Shown here: positions 37,401 through 45,961 of the stretch, piece by piece
Numbering within the stretch: position 1 is the first letter of the stretch
How the letters are laid out: each line of letters starts with the position of its first letter
NCBI RefSeq assembly: GCF_018736045.1
Contig: NZ_CP076132.1
Location: forward strand, 1,659,501-1,723,500
Reading direction: 5' to 3'
From: Flammeovirga yaeyamensis
Lineage (GTDB): Bacteria; Bacteroidota; Bacteroidia; Cytophagales; Flammeovirgaceae
DNA: 64,000 bases
Position numbers and translations under genes: made by a program
The notes under the pieces: model-generated
What the model was told of the DNA's origin: nothing
What the model saw: only the letters and a program-made list of their open reading frames with translations
Database searches by the model: none

Positions 37401-37910
37401 AACATCAAAAATCTGAAAAACTCACCAGCAATTATGCATATTGCAACTCATGGTATCTATATTGATAAGATGATCAACCCTATTTTACAAAACTCATTAT
37501 TAAAATCAGGTTTGTTTTTTACAGAGGTGACATCCAATAACAATAAGTCTTTAGAAGAGATTTATCAATCAGGGAATGATGGATTGTTGACTGCATATGA
37601 AGTAAAAGACTTGGATCTTAAGAATACATCCTTATTAATTTTATCAGCCTGCCAATCCGGAGTATCTGATATATCCGACGGGGATGGTATTTCAGGGTTA
37701 CAATATGCTTTTAGTATCGCTGGAGTAGAATCTATAGTGATGAGCCTTTGGAGTGTAGACGATCTAGCTACCCAAAAGTTGATGAATGAATTTTACAAAC
37801 AATGGTTTGAAACCAAAGATATTGATAAAGCATTTCGTGCTGCACAAATCAAAATGATGAAAGAATACAAAGATCCTTATTATTGGGGAGCCTTTGTGAT
37901 GGTTCATTAA
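34476..37910 (+). CDS. Exported TPR-CHAT protein, predicted caspase-like cysteine protease
   Basis: This 1144-residue protein has an N-terminal signal peptide (about 1-20, ending LFANQ). Tetratricopeptide-type helical repeats run from about 25 to 600, then a helical linker. A C-terminal CHAT domain runs from about 850 to the end. The predicted catalytic dyad is H992 (IATHG) and C1059 (LSACQSG), and the end motif DPYYWGAFV is typical of the family. CHAT domains belong to the caspase/gingipain clan. The TPRs probably bind a regulator or substrate. Export would place it in the periplasm, unlike CRISPR-associated TPR-CHAT. ATG at 34476 is preferred over the in-frame TTG at 34473. No effector gene lies beside it, so its substrate is unknown. 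Confidence 0.88.
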   Translation: MLKYFILLLSIYLFSHTLFANQTINPDVIKSLQEQGRFEEAKKLANTWISETENEYGDHAIEVVIPLLVTSELSILHYEYFEAIELLNKSIEIMDKSSGWLYPDYALALNYLAFCKINVGDAFAAFPILNEAEMIYYKTLTQQHPDFNLCNINRAILNMHLGEFQKSEDYFNKSFEFAANLNKSGLKSKSENTISKEWLYIYFAKLYTKWYKPEKAIDLLEKAQEGLIEGDRKKSPVYAILLEALANHYFYINDYKMSYTFYNSLISHRKEHFGENQLATIMAYLDLGKLMAEKGYLKEALNNYSVVEKNLSKFKNNSNLKTELMLCITDVHLQKGDTESTKQYLDKISKDDLGKRELYYHYLKILGEYYFLQGDYINAELNLMELVSIVRQEKVFFTEYYSEAIVILSDLFITLGRTQSAIGICETEVRFLKRRGMENSVVYQNLKLTLLNAQFNEDMLDSIQTLEDIKSVEDQLTLLVNPKHPLFIKSNTIRGEIATKKEEFDQAIAYFHKAIEIANYHGIDEMQYQRIKIVDLAGSIFIRKGELDKALDEYRVIKGKFTEESVYWPGYLGRIAYVKSLLGEWEEAKELAIKGVDMRFKQYDTQLNFTSEDEKINYIHHTSGIFNYFFSLMTKREGFKSQEMVEKCYDLQINYRKYFLKESIARKAKIDQLGKYRNKMNFSDYVNHLEAQKSKLATANYLSVKERNDLHINSYMLTDRINNLEKSLSFASETDEDSLQLSEYVTWKDVQDKLDDNEVAVEIIKLKCINPKESFYVAIAVSSDCKTPQFIPIGNAALMENDLFTVYTKETQPKTRSLVFKSNSAPKVSAYDLYWKPIQKGLDSFKDNIDKIYISKDGIYNAVNLNVLYNKETKKYLIEEEDIELVISTSDIRKNIKMSEFKNNEICLFGNPAFEESSESNFIREVDESSSEQEKYSFYLTDLPGTKTELENTENLFKSKGWNVSTYYRNNATEGNIKNLKNSPAIMHIATHGIYIDKMINPILQNSLLKSGLFFTEVTSNNNKSLEEIYQSGNDGLLTAYEVKDLDLKNTSLLILSACQSGVSDISDGDGISGLQYAFSIAGVESIVMSLWSVDDLATQKLMNEFYKQWFETKDIDKAFRAAQIKMMKEYKDPYYWGAFVMVH

Positions 37911-38022
37911 TCTACATAATTTCAAAATAAAATTCATTTTAACACATTTTAATATACAAATGGATGTTTAATGCGGTCTTAATAGTGAATGAATAATCAT
38001 TTATAAATAAACCTATTTTAAG

Positions 38023-38640
38023 ATGCACATTATTACCCGAGATAAAGAAGAAATTGTAAATACAATTACCCATGGGTTGGGAGTGGTATTAAGCATTGTG
38101 GCAATGGTGTTGTTACTAATAAAGGCCGATTCAACAACACAATATGTAGTGTATTCTATTTTTGGAGTAAGTATGATTTCCCTTTACTCATCTTCAACTG
38201 CTTATCATTTAATTGCCATAGAAAAAGTAAAACTGTTTTTAAGAAAATTAGATCATAGTGGAATATTCCTTTTGATTGCAGGTACCTATACACCTTTTGC
38301 ATTTCTATCACTTGAACAAAGTGGGGGATTGTATATTGGAATATTTGTTTGGGTAATTGCTTTAGCTGGAATGATATACAAGTTATTCTTCAAGATAAAA
38401 TATGCTTGGTTATCTAACTTAATGTATTTAGCAATGGGGTGGATTGCCGTTTTTAAACTATCCACTTTGCATGCAGAATTACAAGAAGGTTTTTGGTTTC
38501 TAATAGCAGGAGGTGTTGCTTATTCGGTGGGAGTGATATTCTATGCAATGAAAAAATTACCGTATTCACATGCTATATGGCATTTATTTGTACTCTTAGG
38601 AAGTGCATTTATGTTCTTAAGTGTGTACCTATTTACATAA
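38023..38640 (+). CDS. trhA: Hemolysin III / TrhA (PAQR superfamily) membrane protein
   Basis: This 205-residue protein has seven predicted membrane helices and the metal-site residues of the hemolysin III/PAQR family: SSTAYH, LDHSGIF and SHAIWHLF. It starts with the family hallmark EEIVNTITHGLG. Bacterial members (YqfA/TrhA) influence membrane energetics and lipid homeostasis rather than lysing red cells. It is a single-gene unit 112 bp after the CHAT gene, ended by a strong bidirectional terminator. Confidence 0.92.
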   Translation: MHIITRDKEEIVNTITHGLGVVLSIVAMVLLLIKADSTTQYVVYSIFGVSMISLYSSSTAYHLIAIEKVKLFLRKLDHSGIFLLIAGTYTPFAFLSLEQSGGLYIGIFVWVIALAGMIYKLFFKIKYAWLSNLMYLAMGWIAVFKLSTLHAELQEGFWFLIAGGVAYSVGVIFYAMKKLPYSHAIWHLFVLLGSAFMFLSVYLFT

Positions 38641-38686
38641 AAAAAAGAAGTTGTCTGACCTTTACTGTAATGACAACTTCTTTTTT
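38641..38686. terminator. Bidirectional terminator
   Basis: Perfect 15 bp arms AAAAAAGAAGTTGTC (38641-38655) and GACAACTTCTTTTTT (38672-38686) separate convergent genes. Confidence 0.9.
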
Positions 38687-38694
38687 GATTTATC

Positions 38695-39252
38695 TTAAAG
38701 ATCTGAACTGATCATTCCTTTCTTTTTATTGACCATCTCTTCATCGAGTTGATCGGGCTCTTCCATTCTAGGAGCAATATAAACTATACCATGCCAACGG
38801 TGCCCAATTTCATCATGATAAATACCTAAAGAATAGACTGAAATTTGATTTTTTCCATTAATCACTTTGTCCAATTCTTTGTAGAAAAGCCACTTAAACT
38901 TATCGTTTTTGACTCTTTTCCAATTGTCTGCATTCAGAAAAGCTTTTTCAATGTATCTAAGACTAGTTTGAATCCCTTCGATATCACCATTCTTAAAAAT
39001 GATTTGCACCTTGACTAATTTGTGGTTTTCGTAGATAGGTAAAAGATAAGTGTCTTCATCAAGAAATTTGATTTTAAAATCGCCATTTACCTCTCTATTT
39101 GATTTAAGTGAATTTCTCAAATAGTTTTCTACTTCTTCACCAGTCATTCCAGTGTAAAGTTCCTTGTAGAGCTTGATTTCCTTAGTTTTATCCACTTGAG
39201 CATAAGCAATACTGGAAAGTGCAATAAGTATAATGAGTAATAGGTTTTTCAT
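38695..39252 (-). CDS. Secreted protein of unknown function
   Basis: This 185-residue protein has a clear signal peptide (cleavage near SIAYAQ, residue 19). The mature part is charged, mixed alpha/beta, with no cysteine pairs and no family I recognise. The segment GMTGEEVENYLRNSL near the mature N-terminus resembles the small helical start of SmpA/BamE-type domains, but the rest does not clearly fit. It is monocistronic, 98 bp upstream of the next minus-strand gene's 3' end. Confidence 0.7.
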   Translation of the reverse strand: MKNLLLIILIALSSIAYAQVDKTKEIKLYKELYTGMTGEEVENYLRNSLKSNREVNGDFKIKFLDEDTYLLPIYENHKLVKVQIIFKNGDIEGIQTSLRYIEKAFLNADNWKRVKNDKFKWLFYKELDKVINGKNQISVYSLGIYHDEIGHRWHGIVYIAPRMEEPDQLDEEMVNKKKGMISSDL

Positions 39253-39350
39253 AGTCTTTCAATTTTTAGAAAAATAATAAATTGAAAGACTACCACAGAT
39301 ATATACTCAATATATTCTTAATCAAGTGAAAGCATTTATTGATATAATGA

Positions 39351-41612
39351 TTAATTCAATTTGAATCCAAAAATAAGGAGATCATCAAGTTGCTTGTGAT
39401 TCCCTTTCCACTCATTAAATACATTACTCAAATGTTCTCTTTGATGTTCCATACCGAAAGTATTAATCGATTCGAATTCAACTAATAAATTCTTTCTCAT
39501 GAACTTTTTATTTTCTGGACCCCCAAACTGATCTTGGAAGCCATCCGAATAAATATATAAGGTATCATTTGGTTGCACAGGAATACTGTGTTTCTCAAAC
39601 GTTACTTGTTTTCCTTTGTTTAAGTTACCACCCACGTGTCTATTTACTCCTTTATGTAATGTAGCTTTACCTTCTGAAACTACGACCAATGGATTCTTAG
39701 CACCGGCATATTCAATGGTATCAGCATCTGGTGGAATGACTACCACAGCAGCATCCATACCTTCTCTAGAAGTCGTATTTTGTCCTTGATGCAAAGCTTC
39801 GGCAATGTATTTATCAATTTTCATTAAAATAGCCTCTGGAGAAATTTCTCCTTCGATATTTACTACCTGATTGAAAAGTGTATTTCCCATCATCGACATA
39901 AATGCTCCAGGAATACCGTGTCCTGTACAATCTAATGCGGCAATAACCACATGCTTTTTCTTTTTACCTACCCAATAAAAATCTCCAGATACAATATCTC
40001 TTGGTTGATAAAAAACAAAGTGTTGCTTCACTAAACTAGAGATGTAATCATGGTCGGGAAGCATGGCATTTTGAATCTTAGATCCCGCATGAATACTTTC
40101 TTCGGTCTTTTTATTTTGATATTGTAAAGTGGTTAACGCATTCTGAAGTTTATCTGCTGAAGTACTGATTTCAATATTTTGTTCCGAGATTTTTAGGTTC
40201 TGTTTTTCCAACTCACGGTTTGCCTTCTTTTTATTGGTCGCTATTCTAAACTGAAAGAAACCAACGGAAGCAATAAATATAAGAAGTAAAGCCAAAGACA
40301 ATGATGCCCATTTTTGTTTTTCAATAAATACTCCTTGCAGTTCATTCTTTTGTTCTAGTAATTGAATTTTCTCTTCTGCTTGCTTTTCCGTTTCTTCCAA
40401 TAGATTTTTTAGATAAAATTTATCTCCTTCAAGATTATTCAATTTTGATTTCTGTTGATCCAAGTACGTTTTTAATAATATCGCTGCTTGCTCTTCATCT
40501 AATTGATTAATAGAGTCGAGAAATGAATAATGTTGCTTCAGTTCTTTTAAAGTGTTTCTAAGATGATCCAACTCCTCTTGATCCGGATTGCCAAACAAAG
40601 CCAACTCTTCTTTGACGGCTCTATTGTATTGAGATTGAGAGATTTCTCCTCTATAGTAGCGCATAGAGTTTTTATAGGATAACGCTTCCGCATAATTGGT
40701 TTTGAAATTAAACGGTTCGTCCAAACTTCTAAACTTACTACTTAGATATTGAGTGTTCAAAAACTTTTCAAGTATATCTACAGCACTAGAAAAATAAGTA
40801 TAAGCCTTTGATAAGTTGTTTTCTCTCATGTATACTCTACCTAGGGTTACCTTTCCTATACCCTCAAGATAAGGTTGCTTTCTGTTTTTTGAAGCAGAAA
40901 CAGCTGCTAGCATATACTTTTTAGATATTTTTCTCTGTTTGGTAGAATTGGTATAATTCGCTTTTCCCAATCCTAATTCAGACATGATATAGACCTTTTT
41001 ATATTTATATTTTGTCGATATTTTTTTAGATACACTAAAATAAGAAGCGGCAGTTTTTTTATTTTCTTTCTCCAACTCCAAAAAACCGAGATTAAGCAAT
41101 GAAATACATTCCATTTCATATTGCTTCGACATTTTCGAAAGCGATCGAGCGTTCTTATAAGTCTTATCTGCTAAATCATGTTCATTTTGAGTATTATAAG
41201 TCGTACCCAAATCTAAAAGTATCACTACTGTTAAAGGATCACTTTTAATTTTCTTTGCCAAAGCTAAAGCCTCTTGATGCAAAGCGATTGCCTCATCAAA
41301 CGTAGAAAAGTTTCGGAAGATAATTGCCTTTGTGTTTGTTGCTTCAATGATTGCCTCTTTATCCCTTAATTTTTTAGCAATCTTAATGGCTTTATTCACA
41401 ATACTAATAGGCATACTGTGCTGATGAGGTGAATTTATTTGATGCCTCAAAGCCAATTGCGAAAGTTGTGAAACTTTTGCAGGGGAGTCTTCTAATTTTT
41501 CGACTTGTTTTAAAGTAATATCTTCATTGATCTCATTTGCTAATGAAAATTGCATAAAAGCAAAGTTGAAAATGAATAGTAAAACGACGAAAGAGTAATT
41601 GATAGTTGCCAA
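39351..41612 (-). CDS. TPR sensor with SpoIIE-type PP2C phosphatase domain
   Basis: This 753-residue protein has a signal/anchor segment at the start and TPR-like helical repeats in the periplasmic part (about 30-320). A coiled coil and one transmembrane helix follow (about 425-446, LALLLIFIASVGFFQF). Behind a second coiled coil (about 450-510) is a SpoIIE-type PP2C phosphatase domain with metal-binding motifs VSGDFYW, AALDCTGHGIPGAF and YSDGFQDQFGG. It would sense something outside and dephosphorylate a cytosolic partner such as an anti-sigma antagonist. No such partner gene is adjacent. It lies 30 bp downstream of the amidotransferase gene, so cotranscription is plausible. Confidence 0.9.
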   Translation of the reverse strand: MATINYSFVVLLFIFNFAFMQFSLANEINEDITLKQVEKLEDSPAKVSQLSQLALRHQINSPHQHSMPISIVNKAIKIAKKLRDKEAIIEATNTKAIIFRNFSTFDEAIALHQEALALAKKIKSDPLTVVILLDLGTTYNTQNEHDLADKTYKNARSLSKMSKQYEMECISLLNLGFLELEKENKKTAASYFSVSKKISTKYKYKKVYIMSELGLGKANYTNSTKQRKISKKYMLAAVSASKNRKQPYLEGIGKVTLGRVYMRENNLSKAYTYFSSAVDILEKFLNTQYLSSKFRSLDEPFNFKTNYAEALSYKNSMRYYRGEISQSQYNRAVKEELALFGNPDQEELDHLRNTLKELKQHYSFLDSINQLDEEQAAILLKTYLDQQKSKLNNLEGDKFYLKNLLEETEKQAEEKIQLLEQKNELQGVFIEKQKWASLSLALLLIFIASVGFFQFRIATNKKKANRELEKQNLKISEQNIEISTSADKLQNALTTLQYQNKKTEESIHAGSKIQNAMLPDHDYISSLVKQHFVFYQPRDIVSGDFYWVGKKKKHVVIAALDCTGHGIPGAFMSMMGNTLFNQVVNIEGEISPEAILMKIDKYIAEALHQGQNTTSREGMDAAVVVIPPDADTIEYAGAKNPLVVVSEGKATLHKGVNRHVGGNLNKGKQVTFEKHSIPVQPNDTLYIYSDGFQDQFGGPENKKFMRKNLLVEFESINTFGMEHQREHLSNVFNEWKGNHKQLDDLLIFGFKLN

Positions 41613-41642
41613 TTTTTATTTATTATTAGTAGTTAGTTATAA

Positions 41643-42236
41643 CTAAGAGCAAAAGTATAACCAATTTTTTATTAACTGATGTCCATTTGTCGTACTCACC
41701 TCTGGGTGGAATTGAACACCATACCATGGTTTTGTTTTATGTTTCATTGCTTCATTAAAACAACTCTCTGAGTCTGCGAGCAATAAAAAATGATCAGTAA
41801 TAGAAACACTCTCACAATGGTCCTCAATAAATTCAGCATCTTGTGATATTTCTTCAAATAAAGGATCAATAATTAATTGATGAATTGCTTCTTGATCTCT
41901 TTTTTCTTGAGTGAGCGTTACTTTACCTCCCTCTAATATACCAAGCATTTGATGACCAAAACAAATTCCTAATACAGGTTTATCTAATTCAAGTAAGGGA
42001 GAAAGTAATTTGATATAAGGAGCAGGATCTTCTTTGTGTAATAATATGGGAGCTCCTGATATTATTATCTTATCATGTGAATTGAAAATATCAAGAGTAA
42101 CTTTTTCTAGATCAATTAGTGTATAATCAAGTCCTTCTTTACTTAATAGGTCAGCGATTTGAGGTGTTTTAGTTGATCCTGAGTTGATGATTAGATGCTT
42201 TATTTCGTTCATATGTTTATCTAGAGTTGATGACAA
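41643..42236 (-). CDS. Class I glutamine amidotransferase-like protein (GMP synthase GATase type)
   Basis: This 197-residue protein has the class I GATase triad: C92 (GICFGHQ), H177 and E179 (VQFHPEV). It resembles the amidotransferase half of GMP synthase but has no synthetase domain, so it is either a stand-alone subunit or a gamma-glutamyl hydrolase-type enzyme. Met9 (position 42212) is an alternative start that begins directly at the first strand (MNEIKHLIINSG). No matching synthetase is adjacent. It lies 30 bp upstream of the SpoIIE phosphatase gene. Confidence 0.85.
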   Translation of the reverse strand: MSSTLDKHMNEIKHLIINSGSTKTPQIADLLSKEGLDYTLIDLEKVTLDIFNSHDKIIISGAPILLHKEDPAPYIKLLSPLLELDKPVLGICFGHQMLGILEGGKVTLTQEKRDQEAIHQLIIDPLFEEISQDAEFIEDHCESVSITDHFLLLADSESCFNEAMKHKTKPWYGVQFHPEVSTTNGHQLIKNWLYFCS

Positions 42237-42270
42237 TAGCTGTATTATCCGGTATTCAAATACTAAATTA

Positions 42271-42305
42271 AAAAAAAACAGTCGTAATAAAATATATTAC
42301 GACTG
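42271..42305 (-). terminator. Terminator of the T9SS surface protein gene
   Basis: Stem CAGTCGTAAT / ATTACGACTG (42279-42288, 42296-42305) is followed on the minus strand by a run of nine T residues. Confidence 0.88.
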
Positions 42306-42344
42306 TGCTCGATTAATTAGAGGTTGTAAATGTAGAAAAGTTAA

Positions 42345-44573
42345 TCAATCTCTTATTAAAATTCTTTCTGTAAATCTTTTGTCAGGTAAGATTACTTCAA
42401 CGAAAATAATTCCATGGTGTCCCTCGACTAAATAATGGTGAGAGTGTTCAGCATCGAATTCATCAATAAGCTGACCATGTGAATTAAAAACTCTAACCTT
42501 ATAGTGGTCATAACTGTTTAAATTAATGTTTAAGTAATCTCCATTTTTAATTGGGTTAGGATATGTTGATATTATATGGTTCTTATCGTTATTCTTCACT
42601 AGAACGGGATCATAGTAGGTCTTCGTTCCATCAAAATCAATTTGTACAAGTCTGTAGTAGAATTCTCCAAATGCAGGGTTCCAAGCATCCAATATGTGGT
42701 AATCGTTTCTAACATTACTATTACCTGATCCTCGTATTCTACCCACTTCATCCCACGTAGTCTTGTCATTACTCTTTTCTATGACAAACTCATCATTATT
42801 AATTTCTGTAGCAGTTGCCCATTTAATAAAGACATCGTCTTCCACTAATTCTGCATTAAAATGAATGAGCTCTACAGGGAGATCCATACTTCCTTCATAA
42901 TGTATTGTAAATGGACTAAAACTAGTAATCAGATTAGAAACAATCTCTCCAGAACTTGCACTTCCTGATGGTGTCCCTTCATGGTCATCCCACTTTATAC
43001 CATCCCATCTCACCACTTTTAAATTGTCTGCCTCGGGAGTATTCGATGTTCTGCTATTCCAAGATAAGGTGACAGTTACATTAGAAGAACCAGCATCTCT
43101 GTCTAAGATCCAGTATTCATTGGCATTAATATGTTTGCTTAACGATCCGGCAAGAGCAGTAGAGTCGTACCCTGCTGCATTCGGTGAGGCGTAATAATAA
43201 GAAGCAGTAAATTGATCTGTGGTGACAGCAGGAGCTGACATTGTAATTGGACGGTAATACGTTCCGTCGCCTACAGGAAAAACAAAAGCATCGTTCCCTT
43301 TCTTGGTGACCTTACAATTGGCATGAGCAATGTCTTCTGGGTAATAAGTGCCATTGTTTATAATAGTGGCGTTGTCCTCAAGTATAATACCTATGGAACT
43401 GTTAGCAGCTTCGAAGTGACCATATTGGAAGCCTATTGAACCGGTAACGGTCAAATCATCTTGAAGAGTAACGGTGACATTGTTATAGACATATACATTA
43501 TCAAACTTATTTCCTCCTGTGGTCAATTTGATTTCAGAGTTGGAGGAGCCTTCCACATATAAAGAAAAATTACTTCCTGTAACGGATCCACCACTAAAAT
43601 CGGCATCATCGTATATTTCAAAGTAGTTACTATTAATTTCTTCCATCATGTTAATGATTCCACTATTCATCTTCAATGCCCCCTGAATATAAATGTCTGA
43701 AGTTCCTGTGATGTTGGAAAAATCAACTGTACCTCCGTTCATTATTAAACCATCTATAAATAGAGTTTCATTGGTGGTCCCTATATTAGGGATGAAATTA
43801 CCACTGTTAAGTGTAGTCGTACTATCGATTTGTATATCTCTTTTTACATTCGGAGCAAAAATACCTTGATTGATATTTAAATAGCGTTGTACTCTTAGAT
43901 CTCTACAGGAATCGGATTGAATGATGACAGAATCAGTCGCTGAGTCTGTATTGATGGTAAGATCGTAAAACCATACGTCTAAGTAACTTGTCAGTTTTGA
44001 TATACCAATGGAGACTCGATCTTGATAAGAGGCAGTCATAATAAATTCGCCTCCACTAATTGTCCATGACCCCGAATTACATTTTATACTACCGCCAATG
44101 GTAATTGTACCACCCGTTATAGTAACGTGCTGTCTTCCGGGTCTTATACTCCAATAAAAATTGCCTCCAATATTTACATTACCTGAAGACATTGTAAAAT
44201 AGCCTTCCGATTCATATTCTCCAGTACCCGTAAAGTGATTGGTCACATTAAGGTTCCCATCTTCGATAATAAATTCACCATAACGGTGATCCATATAAAA
44301 GTTACTACAGTTTAGCGTGCCGCCAGAAATGATTTTCAATTCGTTCTGGTTGGTGATATAAAAGTCAGCGATGGTCACTGTTTCATCTATTATTAAAGTA
44401 TCAGTAGCCGAATTATCAATCACAACATCATCTGATGAAGTTGGAATAGAGGAGGGGCTCCAATTATCGGCGTCATTCCAATCGGTACTTTTAGTGCCTA
44501 ACCAAGTGATAGTTGATGCTTTTGATATACTTATTGATAGTAAGCATATGAATAGCATTTGGGTAATTCTCAT
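42345..44573 (-). CDS. T9SS-secreted beta-repeat surface protein
   Basis: With the start at 44573 (MRITQMLF) the protein has a standard signal peptide; a longer reading from 44615 adds 14 residues and is less likely. The N-terminal half (about 20-420) opens with WLGTKSTDWNDADNW. It consists of repeated short beta rungs rich in Gly, Asn, Ser and Ile (SGGTLNCSNF, SSGNVNIGGNF), which suggests a right-handed beta-helix or autotransporter-like solenoid. Residues about 600-670 form a fibronectin-like domain (ELVEDDVFIKWATATEINN) common in T9SS proteins. The last 80 residues are a T9SS type A sorting tail. An adhesin or surface-layer role is likely; no enzyme motif is seen. Confidence 0.82.
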   Translation of the reverse strand: MRITQMLFICLLSISISKASTITWLGTKSTDWNDADNWSPSSIPTSSDDVVIDNSATDTLIIDETVTIADFYITNQNELKIISGGTLNCSNFYMDHRYGEFIIEDGNLNVTNHFTGTGEYESEGYFTMSSGNVNIGGNFYWSIRPGRQHVTITGGTITIGGSIKCNSGSWTISGGEFIMTASYQDRVSIGISKLTSYLDVWFYDLTINTDSATDSVIIQSDSCRDLRVQRYLNINQGIFAPNVKRDIQIDSTTTLNSGNFIPNIGTTNETLFIDGLIMNGGTVDFSNITGTSDIYIQGALKMNSGIINMMEEINSNYFEIYDDADFSGGSVTGSNFSLYVEGSSNSEIKLTTGGNKFDNVYVYNNVTVTLQDDLTVTGSIGFQYGHFEAANSSIGIILEDNATIINNGTYYPEDIAHANCKVTKKGNDAFVFPVGDGTYYRPITMSAPAVTTDQFTASYYYASPNAAGYDSTALAGSLSKHINANEYWILDRDAGSSNVTVTLSWNSRTSNTPEADNLKVVRWDGIKWDDHEGTPSGSASSGEIVSNLITSFSPFTIHYEGSMDLPVELIHFNAELVEDDVFIKWATATEINNDEFVIEKSNDKTTWDEVGRIRGSGNSNVRNDYHILDAWNPAFGEFYYRLVQIDFDGTKTYYDPVLVKNNDKNHIISTYPNPIKNGDYLNINLNSYDHYKVRVFNSHGQLIDEFDAEHSHHYLVEGHHGIIFVEVILPDKRFTERILIRD

Positions 44574-44729
44574 AGTTTGGGTGTTTAAAAAAAGCTGATG
44601 TAAACTTTTAAACATACGTGGTTTAAATTCAGTTCACATATCTATTTGTATGAGAATCTTAAAGGGTTAAATAATTCAATACTGATATTAAAACTTGAAA
44701 TGTTGAAATTTATGATGGGAAAACAAAAA

Positions 44730-44763
44730 AAGACTGCATCAATATTATATGAAACAGTCTTAA
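44730..44763 (-). terminator. Terminator of the MsrB-MsrA gene
   Basis: Stem AAGACTG / CAGTCTT (44730-44736, 44755-44761) with an 18 nt loop runs into TTTTTTTGTTTT on the minus strand. It sits 20 bp after the stop codon. Confidence 0.75.
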
Positions 44764-44782
44764 TCAATTTCTTTAATTTGAA

Positions 44783-45718
44783 CTAAAAGCGCTCAATCTT
44801 TACATGGCAATAAGGCTTTTTCTTATTCTTGAAATAATACATTTGATGATACTCTTCAGCATCCCAGAATGTATCTGCCATGGTTACTTGAGTAACGACA
44901 TTATAGCCATTATCTTTTAATTCTTTAATCAATTTCTTCGCTATAATTTTTTGATTTTCATTCTTATAGAAGATTTCAGATCTATATTGTTTTCCTACAT
45001 CTGGACCTTGTCTGTCTACTTGTGTAGGATCGTGTATTTCAAAAAACAGACGAGCCAATGTTTCATAAGATACTTTTGATGGATCATAAGTCACTTTTAA
45101 TGCTTCTGCATGTCCTGTATCAGTGTAACAAACTTCTTTATAGGTAGGGTTATTTTTCGCTCCGCCAGTATATCCAACACTAGTATCAATAACGCCATCT
45201 AATTCAGCAAAGAAGTACTCCACACCCCAAAAACAACCACCAGCAAAAATAGCTTCTTCTGTTGTAGCAGGCATTTCTTTTTCCTCAGGAGAGAAATTTA
45301 AAGATACAGAGTTCACACAATGTCTAACGTTTTTATCAGTTAATCTTTCCCCTTCAAAAACATGACCGAGGTGGGCATCGCAGTTTGCACAAAGAATTTC
45401 AGTACGTCTACCGTCCGCATCTACTTTTCTTTTTACTGCCCCTTCGATTTCATCATCAAAAGCAGGCCATCCACAATGAGCATCAAACTTATCTCCCGAT
45501 TTATATAATGGTGCATCGCATCTTTTACAAGTATACACTCCATCTTCAAAGAAAGCATCGAATTTTCCTGTTCCCGGACGTTCTGTTCCTTTATTTACGA
45601 TAACATATGTTTCAAAATCATTCAGTTTATTCCATTCTGTTGGTGATTTTTTCATATTCTGAGCATTTATCAAGGTGGATATAAATAATAGAGCAATTAG
45701 TTTGATAATCTTTTTCAT
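44783..45718 (-). CDS. msrB: Exported bifunctional methionine sulfoxide reductase, MsrB-MsrA fusion
   Basis: This 311-residue protein has a signal peptide (1-20) followed by MsrB (about 25-148). Its zinc cysteines are C64, C67, C110 and C113, and its catalytic C134 is in RHCVNSVSLNF. MsrA follows (about 153-305) with catalytic C162 (GGCFWGVEYFF). MsrA reduces the S and MsrB the R epimer of oxidised methionine, so the fusion repairs both forms. The signal peptide places it in the periplasm, where it would repair envelope proteins after oxidant attack. The B-then-A order is the reverse of the PilB-type A-B order. It is monocistronic; no thioredoxin-like electron donor is adjacent. Confidence 0.95.
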   Translation of the reverse strand: MKKIIKLIALLFISTLINAQNMKKSPTEWNKLNDFETYVIVNKGTERPGTGKFDAFFEDGVYTCKRCDAPLYKSGDKFDAHCGWPAFDDEIEGAVKRKVDADGRRTEILCANCDAHLGHVFEGERLTDKNVRHCVNSVSLNFSPEEKEMPATTEEAIFAGGCFWGVEYFFAELDGVIDTSVGYTGGAKNNPTYKEVCYTDTGHAEALKVTYDPSKVSYETLARLFFEIHDPTQVDRQGPDVGKQYRSEIFYKNENQKIIAKKLIKELKDNGYNVVTQVTMADTFWDAEEYHQMYYFKNKKKPYCHVKIERF

Positions 45719-45911
45719 AGTAATAATGTTTTGTTGATAAGCGGTTAAGCTATCGCATAGGTGTATAATTTGATATTACAAGTTTAGTAAAGTTGATATA
45801 ATCAAAATGTGGTACACTTCACATTTGTTTTATTTGAGATTGATTTTAACAGTATTTTAATTGAAATACTCAATAAACTACGACTTTTTGATATTCGAAA
45901 AACTAGGGTAT

Positions 45912-45938
45912 AAAAAAAGCCACCCATAAGGTGGCTTT
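45912..45938 (-). terminator. Terminator of the two-component operon
   Basis: Stem AAAGCCACC / GGTGGCTTT (45916-45924, 45930-45938) with a 5 nt loop and a T-run on the minus strand, 24 bp after the regulator stop. Confidence 0.88.
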
Positions 45939-45961
45939 AAAAATAAATATATTTTTGAAGC

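Noticed and set aside
34476-37910. A CRISPR-associated TPR-CHAT (Craspase-type) protein
   Set aside because: It has a signal peptide and no cas7-11, repeat array or target protein gene is near.
41643-42236. guaA (GMP synthase)
   Set aside because: Only the amidotransferase domain is present; the ATP-pyrophosphatase and dimerisation domains are missing.
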